NCBI GenBank assembly: GCA_023412455.1
Contig: JAEYNQ010000070.1
Span: 1-11,421 of the forward strand
Origin: Bacillota bacterium
Lineage (GTDB): Bacteria; Bacillota; Clostridia; Lachnospirales; Cellulosilyticaceae
Direction: 5' to 3'
Length of the DNA: 11,421 nucleotides
A model generated the notes under the pieces. That model was not told the DNA's origin. It searched no databases and worked only from the letters and a program-made list of their open reading frames with translations. The position numbers and the translations under genes are program-made. Below, in pieces: positions 6,298 through 11,421 of this stretch. Positions within the stretch are counted from its first letter, which is position 1; each line of letters opens with the position of its first letter.

Positions 6298-7956
6298 ATG
6301 GCAAAAGAGACGAAGAAGCAGGAAATAAGTGATGAAGACAATTTTCATGATAAGAATAATAAGATTACCCTACAAATATCTTGGGATTTAGGGAAAAATA
6401 TCCAAAACATAGAAGCACTCTTTAAGAACTGTATGGATGTGGTAAAAAGGGAAGTCAACATTGGTAAGGACTTTCCCTTTAAAATTTATGGCGTTTATAT
6501 TGATGGCATGGTTAATAGGGATATCCTAGAAGATTTCTTTTTAGGACGCATTATTGACTATAAAAATCTACAAAGTAGTACAGAAAAGAAAGATGAGACC
6601 CCTACAGAGTGGATTATACAGCACTTTTCAGCTACCTTTGATATCAAAGAAACCACTTCTTTTGATGCTATGGTCAATGCTGTCCTATCGGGAGATAGTG
6701 CGATATTTGTAGGAGGAAGTACCAAAGGGCTTATTCTAGCTAACCGTGGTTGGCCAGCCAGAAGCATTAGTGAACCCTCCAATGAAAATGTAGTAAGAGG
6801 GCCAAGAGATGCTTTTTCAGAGACCATCCGTTTTAATACAGTTTTGATTAGAAGACGTATTCGAGATACTAAGCTGAAGATAAAGATGATGAGCTATGGG
6901 ATGCGTAGTCGTACAGATATTGCCATTGTGTATATGGAGGATATTGTGAAGCCAGAGCTTTTAGAAGAGCTTATGAGGCGGCTCAATAAATATGAGATGG
7001 ATGCCATTTTTGATAGTGGCTATATTGAGCAACTTATTGAAGATAGCTGGAAAAGCCCTTTCCCTCAGACACAGGCAACAGAACGACCAGATAAAGTGGC
7101 CTCTAGCTTACTGGAGGGAAAGATTGCTATTGTGGTAGATAATTCCCCCTTTGTACTCATTGTGCCTACTACCCTCAATGCTTTTTATCAAGCTTCAGAG
7201 GATTATTATCAACGTTGGCAGATTATGAGCTTTACACGTATCCTCCGTTATGTAGTCTCCTTTTTAGCCTTTGCTATGCCAGGACTCTATATTGCTCTTC
7301 TTAACTTCCAACCAGAAATGCTACCTACACCCTTTGCTATTTCTATAGCAGCCTCAAGAGAGGGGATTACCTTTTCAACGGTAGTAGAGATTTTGATTAT
7401 GGAGCTGACCTTTGAGCTCTTTAGGGAGGCAGGTATTCGGATACCAGGGGCCATAGGTCATGTCATTGGTTTGGTAGGAGGTATTGTTATTGGCCAAGCA
7501 GCAGTAGATGCCAATATTATAAGTCCTATGATTATTATCATTATTTCTTTTACGGCTATTTGTACCTTTGCTATTCCTGACTATAGCTTGACATCAGCCT
7601 TTAGACTGATTCGCTATTTATTTATTGCTCTCTCAGCCTTTTTAGGCTTGTATGGTTTTTTGTTAGCGATACTCATTACCCTGGTACATTTGTCTTCTTT
7701 AGAAAGTTTTAAGGTCCCTTATTTAGCACCTTATAACACCATGGATCAAAATAATTTTAATGATTTAAAGGATACCCTTGTACGTTTTCCAATCTTTATG
7801 CAAACCAAGAGACCCATCTTTGCTAGAAGTAATCAAAGAATAAGGTTGCGGTTAAAGAGTGACCGTCAGCAACAAGATATAGCACCAGGCTCCAATAGTG
7901 CCCTAACCAATAACGGCCCTACTAATCCCAATGATGACTCAGAAAGAGGTGAGTAG
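6298..7956 (+). CDS. gerAA: Spore germination protein GerAA (receptor A subunit)
   Basis: This 552-residue protein is the A subunit of a GerA-type nutrient receptor in the spore inner membrane. Residues 1 to about 305 form the large hydrophilic N-terminal domain. It contains the family's conserved segment VVRGPRDAFSETIRFN (165-180) followed by LIRRRIRD (183-190), and later FDSGYIEQLIEDS and the FPQTQATERPD region. Residues from about 310 to 470 hold several membrane helices. The C-terminus is a hydrophilic tail, basic near 500-523 and then rich in Asn, Ser and Pro. In Bacillus, A subunits assemble into channels that release ions during germination. GGAGGAG lies 4 bases upstream of the ATG. 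The stop abuts the next start without a gap. Which GerA paralogue this is, and its germinant, cannot be told from sequence. Confidence 0.95.
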   Translation: MAKETKKQEISDEDNFHDKNNKITLQISWDLGKNIQNIEALFKNCMDVVKREVNIGKDFPFKIYGVYIDGMVNRDILEDFFLGRIIDYKNLQSSTEKKDETPTEWIIQHFSATFDIKETTSFDAMVNAVLSGDSAIFVGGSTKGLILANRGWPARSISEPSNENVVRGPRDAFSETIRFNTVLIRRRIRDTKLKIKMMSYGMRSRTDIAIVYMEDIVKPELLEELMRRLNKYEMDAIFDSGYIEQLIEDSWKSPFPQTQATERPDKVASSLLEGKIAIVVDNSPFVLIVPTTLNAFYQASEDYYQRWQIMSFTRILRYVVSFLAFAMPGLYIALLNFQPEMLPTPFAISIAASREGITFSTVVEILIMELTFELFREAGIRIPGAIGHVIGLVGGIVIGQAAVDANIISPMIIIIISFTAICTFAIPDYSLTSAFRLIRYLFIALSAFLGLYGFLLAILITLVHLSSLESFKVPYLAPYNTMDQNNFNDLKDTLVRFPIFMQTKRPIFARSNQRIRLRLKSDRQQQDIAPGSNSALTNNGPTNPNDDSERGE

Positions 7957-9057
7957 ATGTTTTCACATAATGGAAAGATTTCTGTCAGGCAGGTGAAGAT
8001 TCTGCTCATTCTGCAAATGTTCAACACAGGGATTTTATTACTGCCAAGAATAGCCTCACAAATAGCAGGAAGGGATGGGTATATACTTCCCATTATAGCC
8101 CTCCTATTTGGGATGGCCTATGTTTATACTATTCTGGGACTAACGACCCGATTTAGGGGGGAGACCTTTGTGGAGTTCGCACCTAAGATCGTACCTAAAG
8201 GGATAGCTTATAGTCTCATTGTTTTATTTGCCTTAAAGCTACTAGTGGGAGCAGGACTTGAACTCAGGATGTTTGGAGAGATGATTTCTAGAGTCATGTT
8301 GCCTAAGACCCCCCTCCCCGTTATTCTTTTGGCCATGCTCCTGACGATTTCATACCTGGTCAAGTCAGGAATAGAAGCCACTGCTCGTATGGCAGAGATC
8401 CTCATTTATTTTATCTTTGTTCCTTTGGCTATTGTCCTTCTTTTTATTGCCGCCAAAGCCGACTATAAACAGCTTATGCCTTTTTTTGAGGCACAGCCTT
8501 TACAGATAGGGAAGGGTGCCTTTTTGATTAGCTTATCATTTATGCCTATTGAGTTTATGCTGATGCTGACAGGGTTAATGGATCAGCCAGAAAAAGGTAA
8601 GCGCGCCACGCTTATTGCCATTGTTATAGTAAGTGGCATTGAAGTACTTGTCACATTGCTTACTTTTGTAGGGATAGGGGTAGTAGAGAGTCAAAAGCAA
8701 ATTTGGCCTGTACTCACCTTGATGCAAAGTGTTCAGTTCTTAGGGAGCTTTGTAGAAAACCAACAGGTTCTTATGATGACCTGCTGGGTATTTAGTATTT
8801 TTATGTATGTGAGCTCAGGGATTTATACACTATCCCTTATAGGAGGTAGGCTTTTTCAATTCAAAAGAGAAAATGTATTTGTATTACCGATTATTCCTAT
8901 CATTTATATAGTGGCCATGCTCCCTAGAAATTTAACGCAAGTCTATAACTATTATAGAAACTTGCAGTATTATGTAGGCATATGGTTTTTGCTACTTATT
9001 CCTCTTATACTACTGATTATCGCTAAGGTGAAGAAGGTAGGTGAAAGGCATGAATAA
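7957..9057 (+). CDS. gerAB: Spore germination protein GerAB (receptor B subunit)
   Basis: This 366-residue protein is a spore-permease member of the APC transporter superfamily and is thought in Bacillus to bind the nutrient germinant. Hydrophobic segments alternate with short loops along the whole length, consistent with the usual ten helices. The start SVRQVKILLILQMFNTGILL gives helix 1 with its unwound-helix-type break, and GIEATARMAEIL at about residues 138-149 matches a conserved family segment. The ATG directly follows the gerAA stop, with AGAGGTGAG inside the gerAA 3' end as ribosome binding site. The gene overlaps the start of gerAC by 8 bases. Length and topology look complete. Ligand identity would depend on pocket residues that I cannot interpret without a model. 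Confidence 0.95.
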   Translation: MFSHNGKISVRQVKILLILQMFNTGILLLPRIASQIAGRDGYILPIIALLFGMAYVYTILGLTTRFRGETFVEFAPKIVPKGIAYSLIVLFALKLLVGAGLELRMFGEMISRVMLPKTPLPVILLAMLLTISYLVKSGIEATARMAEILIYFIFVPLAIVLLFIAAKADYKQLMPFFEAQPLQIGKGAFLISLSFMPIEFMLMLTGLMDQPEKGKRATLIAIVIVSGIEVLVTLLTFVGIGVVESQKQIWPVLTLMQSVQFLGSFVENQQVLMMTCWVFSIFMYVSSGIYTLSLIGGRLFQFKRENVFVLPIIPIIYIVAMLPRNLTQVYNYYRNLQYYVGIWFLLLIPLILLIIAKVKKVGERHE

Positions 9058-10198
9058 GGGAAGGCTATTAAAACTAAGTACTTTGCTGTTAGTTCCCTTT
9101 TTGCTAACAGGTTGTTGGGATAGTGTAGAGCTCAATGAACGGCATGTTGTCTTAGAGCTTGCATTAGATAAAAATAGAAAGGTAGATCTCTCTCGTCCTA
9201 TTAACAAGCAAAAAGCTTATAAGATCACTTATTGTGTGCCAGATATGCAAAAGCTATCAGGTGAGGATAGTTTATCGGAGAATGTTAAGACCAATATGAC
9301 GACAGAATCTGTGTCCATAGCTACTAGCATTGATGAGATTGAAACCAAGACACAAAATACAGTCAGCTTCAGCCATACAAAAGCCCTCCTATTAGGAGAA
9401 GAATTTATAAAGGACGAAAAGCTTTTTAAAGGAGCCCTAGAAGCCCTGCTTAGGGACATGTCCATTAGTCGTAGCACCCGGCTTTTGGTAACCTACGGAG
9501 AAGCAGGGGAACTTACAAAAGGAGAAAACCCTCAGAATCCTTTAGTTGGGATGTATGTTATGAAGTATTTTAATAATAGAGAGCGTCCTACAAGCTATGC
9601 CAAAGGTCAAATGCTGGGGAGTGTCGTCAAAGAATTAAATGATACGGGCATTACTACCCTTCCTATTATTACTAAAAATGCCGAGGATGCTTTGCAGATA
9701 AAAGGAGCGGCGCTTATTAAGGATTATAGTCTTGTAGATTATTTGGATCAGGAGGTAGTGAGAGGCCAGCTTTTTGTAGAAGGTAAGATTAAACAGGTGC
9801 CAGTAGTGGTTGATTTTAAAGGGATACCTCTTACTTACACTGTAAAGAATGAAAAGAGCAAAATAAGCTTTGATAATAAAGAGGGACTTATTAGGATTCA
9901 TACCATAGGAGATATTACAGAATATTTGCCGGGAGTGAAGCAAGGCCAACTTACCCAAAAGGAGCTTCAAGTGGTTAAAGGATTACTTGAAGCGGAGATA
10001 CAAAATCAAGTTTTAGAGACCATAAGAGTATCTAAGGCCCTCAATGTAGACTTTCTGAATATTGGCTTAGAGATGTATAGGAAGGAGCCTCAAAGGTGGA
10101 GAGCTTATAAGCCTCTATGGGAAAAAGAAGGCTACAAGAACTTCCCTCTTAGAGTGGAGGCTTATGCCACAATCCAAAATACAGGGGTGATTCAGTAG
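9050..10198 (+). CDS. gerAC: Spore germination lipoprotein GerAC (receptor C subunit)
   Basis: This 382-residue lipoprotein is the C subunit of the germinant receptor, anchored on the outer face of the spore inner membrane. The signal sequence ends in the lipobox LLTGC with lipidated Cys at residue 22, immediately followed by WDSVELNE, the family's typical mature N-terminus. Later segments such as FSHTKALLLGEEFI and QIKGAALIKDYSLVDYL fit the three-domain GerAC fold. ATG 9050 is preferred to an in-frame GTG at 9041, because the purine-rich ribosome binding site (TAGGTG, 9038-9043) overlaps that GTG and is well spaced for the ATG. The gene overlaps gerAB by 8 bases, implying coupled translation. 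The stop codon lies inside the 5' arm of a large inverted repeat. Confidence 0.95.
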   Translation: MNKGRLLKLSTLLLVPFLLTGCWDSVELNERHVVLELALDKNRKVDLSRPINKQKAYKITYCVPDMQKLSGEDSLSENVKTNMTTESVSIATSIDEIETKTQNTVSFSHTKALLLGEEFIKDEKLFKGALEALLRDMSISRSTRLLVTYGEAGELTKGENPQNPLVGMYVMKYFNNRERPTSYAKGQMLGSVVKELNDTGITTLPIITKNAEDALQIKGAALIKDYSLVDYLDQEVVRGQLFVEGKIKQVPVVVDFKGIPLTYTVKNEKSKISFDNKEGLIRIHTIGDITEYLPGVKQGQLTQKELQVVKGLLEAEIQNQVLETIRVSKALNVDFLNIGLEMYRKEPQRWRAYKPLWEKEGYKNFPLRVEAYATIQNTGVIQ

Positions 10199-10319
10199 GA
10201 TAAAGAAGGAGGTGCTGGGGAGATCTGCCAAAGGGGGGAGGGAGGTGCTTCAGCTACTGTTTTATGCATCTCCCTCCCCCCTTTGGCTAGACTTTCTCTA
10301 AGGCTTATTCTTTATCCTA
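10196..10319 (+). repeat. Large nested inverted repeat overlapping the gerAC stop
   Basis: An outer perfect 12-bp pair, TAGGATAAAGAA (10196-10207) and TTCTTTATCCTA (10308-10319), encloses a strong inner pair of 22 bases (10227-10248 with 10266-10287). The inner pair has a single non-Watson-Crick position, a G-U in + strand RNA. The inner stem is G-rich on the 5' side and C-rich on the 3' side, with a 17-base loop. The gerAC TAG stop is the first three bases of the outer arm. No T-run follows, so it is not a classic terminator. It may instead stabilise the operon's 3' end, or be a small palindromic insertion; no convincing target-site duplication was seen. Confidence 0.75.
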
Positions 10320-10321
10320 GC

Positions 10322-10380
10322 AGAATGATGGAAAAAGAGAAAGAATAGGAGAATAAAGAAGAAAAGAGTAAAGAATAAAA
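10322..10380 (+). other. Purine-rich intergenic tract
   Basis: The + strand is almost entirely A and G for about 55 bases between two hairpins. Short recurring words such as AAAGAATA appear near 10340 and 10370. The AAAGAATAA at about 10370-10378 is complementary to TTATTCTTT at 10305-10313, so it could compete with the outer arm of the preceding inverted repeat. No open reading frame of useful length exists here. With the flanking hairpins it makes up the gene-free stretch 10199-10505. Confidence 0.4.
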
Positions 10381-10401
10381 ACAGTGATTGTGCTGATAAG
10401 C

Positions 10402-10445
10402 AATAAAGCAATAGGGCTTCCCTTGGGAAACCTTATTGCTTTATT
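10402..10445 (+). terminator. Hairpin terminator between gerAC and the acetyltransferase gene
   Basis: AATAAAGCAATAGGG (10402-10416) pairs with CCTTATTGCTTTATT (10431-10445), with one G-U wobble in the + strand RNA. The loop region adds four more pairs (TTCC with GGAA) beyond a single mismatch, closing on CTTG. The sequence after it is T-rich but interrupted. It sits between convergent genes, so it probably ends the germination operon and may also stop transcripts from the acetyltransferase gene. The wobble, which would be an A-C mismatch in minus-strand RNA, favours the + direction. Confidence 0.7.
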
Positions 10446-10505
10446 TAATAACTATTTATTGGTTTATTATACATGATTAGCAATTAGTTATTCTTAGTAG
10501 TATAT

Positions 10506-10952
10506 CTATAATTGTAATTCAAACTTGGGAATAGGACGATTGTCTATAGAAGAGAATGCTTTCCCAACTAATAGAGCTCCCATTTTTTCATAGAATCCAA
10601 TGGCTTCTTCGCTTGTCACAAATGAAATTTGCTTTATTTGGTTTGTAGAGCACCAAGATATAAAATTTTTCCACATGACTTTTCCTAGACCTTTGTTAAT
10701 TTGCTGAGGCGAAACATAGAAATACTCTAATTCACACGTATCTCCCTTACATATTGCCCCCCAAAAGCAAAGAATGTTATCGTTATCCACCCCTATGTAT
10801 ACGGGGTTATTTTTAATAAAATCATCTGTTATATTAAATACCCTATCAAAAATAGCCATAAAGGATTGTTCATAACCCCAATAAGCTTCTGATGAATGTG
10901 CCATATTTCTTAGCTCTCTAGTATATGTAGAATCAGCCTTTATAAAGTCCAT
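10506..10952 (-). CDS. GNAT family N-acetyltransferase
   Basis: This 148-residue cytoplasmic protein has the GCN5-related acetyltransferase fold, which moves an acetyl group from acetyl-CoA to an amine. The acetyl-CoA loop is visible in LEYFYVSPQQINKGLGKVMW (the Q/R-x-x-G-x-G/A motif appears as QINKGLG), and motif B as AIGFYEKMGALLVG. The N-terminal SSEAYWGY and C-terminal PIPKFEL resemble a common subgroup of small GNAT proteins of unknown substrate. Two in-frame ATGs are possible. The upstream one (10958) is only one base from AGGGGG, whereas the second (10952) is spaced 7 bases from it and is preferred. The gene is monocistronic and converges on the germination operon. No link to germination or sugar uptake is evident. 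Confidence 0.88.
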   Translation of the reverse strand: MDFIKADSTYTRELRNMAHSSEAYWGYEQSFMAIFDRVFNITDDFIKNNPVYIGVDNDNILCFWGAICKGDTCELEYFYVSPQQINKGLGKVMWKNFISWCSTNQIKQISFVTSEEAIGFYEKMGALLVGKAFSSIDNRPIPKFELQL

Positions 10953-10978
10953 ATCCATACCCCCTATTATGTTATGTA

Positions 10979-11028
10979 AGTTTTAGTTACCCTAAAACTA
11001 TATATTTGCTTAGTAGTTATATACCCAA
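10979..11028 (-). promoter_or_regulatory. Possible promoter and inverted repeat of the acetyltransferase gene
   Basis: On the minus strand TTGGGT (11028-11023) is followed after 18 bases by TATATA (11004-10999), a weak sigma-A-like pair. Directly downstream, a perfect 8-bp inverted repeat (AGTTTTAG 10979-10986, CTAAAACT 10992-10999) surrounds the expected transcription start. That position would suit a repressor operator or a leader hairpin. The evidence is positional only. Confidence 0.35.
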
Positions 11029-11060
11029 CTTCCTATACTCTTAAGGCAGTTAAATCTATA

Positions 11061-11120
11061 CCATAGATAAGTATTTTTAAGTATAGATAAATATCTTTAA
11101 GTATAGATAAATATCTTTAA
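11061..11120. repeat. Three tandem copies of a 20-bp AT-rich repeat
   Basis: Two identical copies, GTATAGATAAATATCTTTAA at 11081-11100 and 11101-11120, follow a diverged copy at 11061-11080. Each intact unit contains the palindromic core AGATA-AA-TATCT, so cores recur exactly every 20 bases (about two helical turns). Just upstream, ATCTAT (11054-11059) and ATAGAT (11063-11068) form a further inverted pair. The cluster lies in the gene-free stretch between the acetyltransferase start and the helicase end. It could be an array of protein-binding sites or a neutral slippage product. Confidence 0.85.
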
Positions 11121-11171
11121 ATAATGAAAGCATAAACAGTCGATACAGCCAGTAAAAAGTACCGAAACCTA

Positions 11172-11205
11172 GCTAAGAAAGGAGAGAGCTCTCTCCTTTC
11201 TTAGC
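11172..11205 (-). terminator. Perfect 34-bp palindrome downstream of the helicase gene
   Basis: Positions 11172-11188 and 11189-11205 are exact reverse complements with no spacer (arm GCTAAGAAAGGAGAGAG). It lies 52 bases beyond the stop of the minus-strand helicase gene, so termination of that transcript is the likeliest role. A T-run on the minus strand (TTTTT) comes only about 12 bases after the stem, which is weak for an intrinsic terminator. On the + strand a T-run occurs about 18 bases after the stem. A structural or protein-binding role is therefore also open. Confidence 0.6.
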
Positions 11206-11257
11206 GGCCCTCCCCAATGCCTTATTTTTTATCCCTATAAGCTTTAGATCCTATTAC

Positions 11258-11421
11258 TTAGTGAATGGCTTTTTCGGATGTTGAAAGGACCTCAGGTAGT
11301 GTACGTTGATCTACGATATGATAGGGGTGCCATTCGGGAGGGAAGAGGTTTCTGTAGAAGGAGGTAGTGAAGCGGTCGTCAATGAGGAGGAGTGTGCCAC
11401 TGTCTTCCTCTGTTCGAATGA
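11258..11421 (-). CDS. C-terminal fragment of a DinG/Rad3-like ATP-dependent DNA helicase
   Basis: Only the last 53 residues are in the window; the gene continues past its right edge. The fragment begins IRTEEDSGTLLLIDDRF, which matches the end of helicase motif VI (GRLIRTEED-G) and the following strand of COG1199 superfamily 2 helicases (DinG/YoaA, XPD-like). It continues with the typical FYRNLFPPEW segment and stops shortly after. Such enzymes unwind DNA 5' to 3' during repair and often carry an iron-sulfur cluster; whether this one does cannot be seen. The stop is TAA (TTA at 11258-11260 on the + strand). The T-x-x-R-L part of motif VI lies outside. Confidence 0.82.
   Translation of the reverse strand, partial: IRTEEDSGTLLLIDDRFTTSFYRNLFPPEWHPYHIVDQRTLPEVLSTSEKAIH

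Noticed and set aside
10217..10245. G-rich stretch as a possible G-quadruplex
   Set aside because: There are only three separate runs of three or more G plus a GG, and the run is fully accounted for by pairing with the C-rich arm of the inverted repeat.
10196..10319. Insertion sequence with terminal inverted repeats
   Set aside because: No transposase coding sequence and no clear target-site duplication; at most a small non-autonomous palindromic element.
10320..10345. Tiny open frame beginning ATGATGGAAAAAGAG
   Set aside because: It stops after seven codons and has no plausible ribosome binding site.
11061..11120. CRISPR-like array
   Set aside because: The copies are directly adjacent, with no spacers, and no cas genes are present.

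Overview
This 11.4 kb window looks like a chromosomal segment of a low-GC, endospore-forming Firmicute, most likely a member of the Clostridia. The grounds are AT-rich DNA, strong AGGAGG-type ribosome binding sites, sigma-A-like promoters and a complete GerA-type spore germinant receptor operon. The binding protein and 4-alpha-glucanotransferase resemble clostridial (Lachnospirales-like) proteins as I remember them. No finer placement can be supported from the sequence alone.

Layout. Positions 1-94 are a leader with an inverted repeat and a possible promoter. Positions 95-3234 hold a carbohydrate ABC importer: a lipoprotein binding protein, a 28-nt intercistronic hairpin, and two overlapping permease genes. 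No ATPase gene is present. A near-consensus promoter (TTGACA-N17-TAAAAT, 3300-3328) then starts a second unit with a LacI-family regulator (3376-4380) and malQ (4399-5937). Together these suggest regulated uptake and cytoplasmic processing of maltodextrins. A 64-nt, 30-position hairpin followed by a T-run (5956-6027) closes that unit.

Positions 6080-10198 form a tightly packed + strand germination operon: a 66-residue two-helix membrane protein, then GerAA, GerAB and GerAC homologues. The A and B genes abut and the B and C genes overlap. Their products should form a germinant receptor in the spore inner membrane; the small protein is a candidate D-type accessory subunit.

Positions 10199-10505 carry no gene but hold a large nested inverted repeat that includes the gerAC stop codon, a purine-rich tract and a second terminator-like hairpin. 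A GNAT acetyltransferase follows on the minus strand (10506-10952). Positions 10959-11257 hold a possible promoter with an inverted repeat, three copies of a 20-bp tandem repeat and a perfect 34-bp palindrome. The window ends in the C-terminus of a minus-strand DinG/Rad3-like helicase.

The genes are ordinary families and I see no clearly new multi-gene system. The most unusual material is non-coding: several long hairpins whose imperfect pairs are G-U wobbles only on the + strand, the 20-bp iterons and the 34-bp palindrome.
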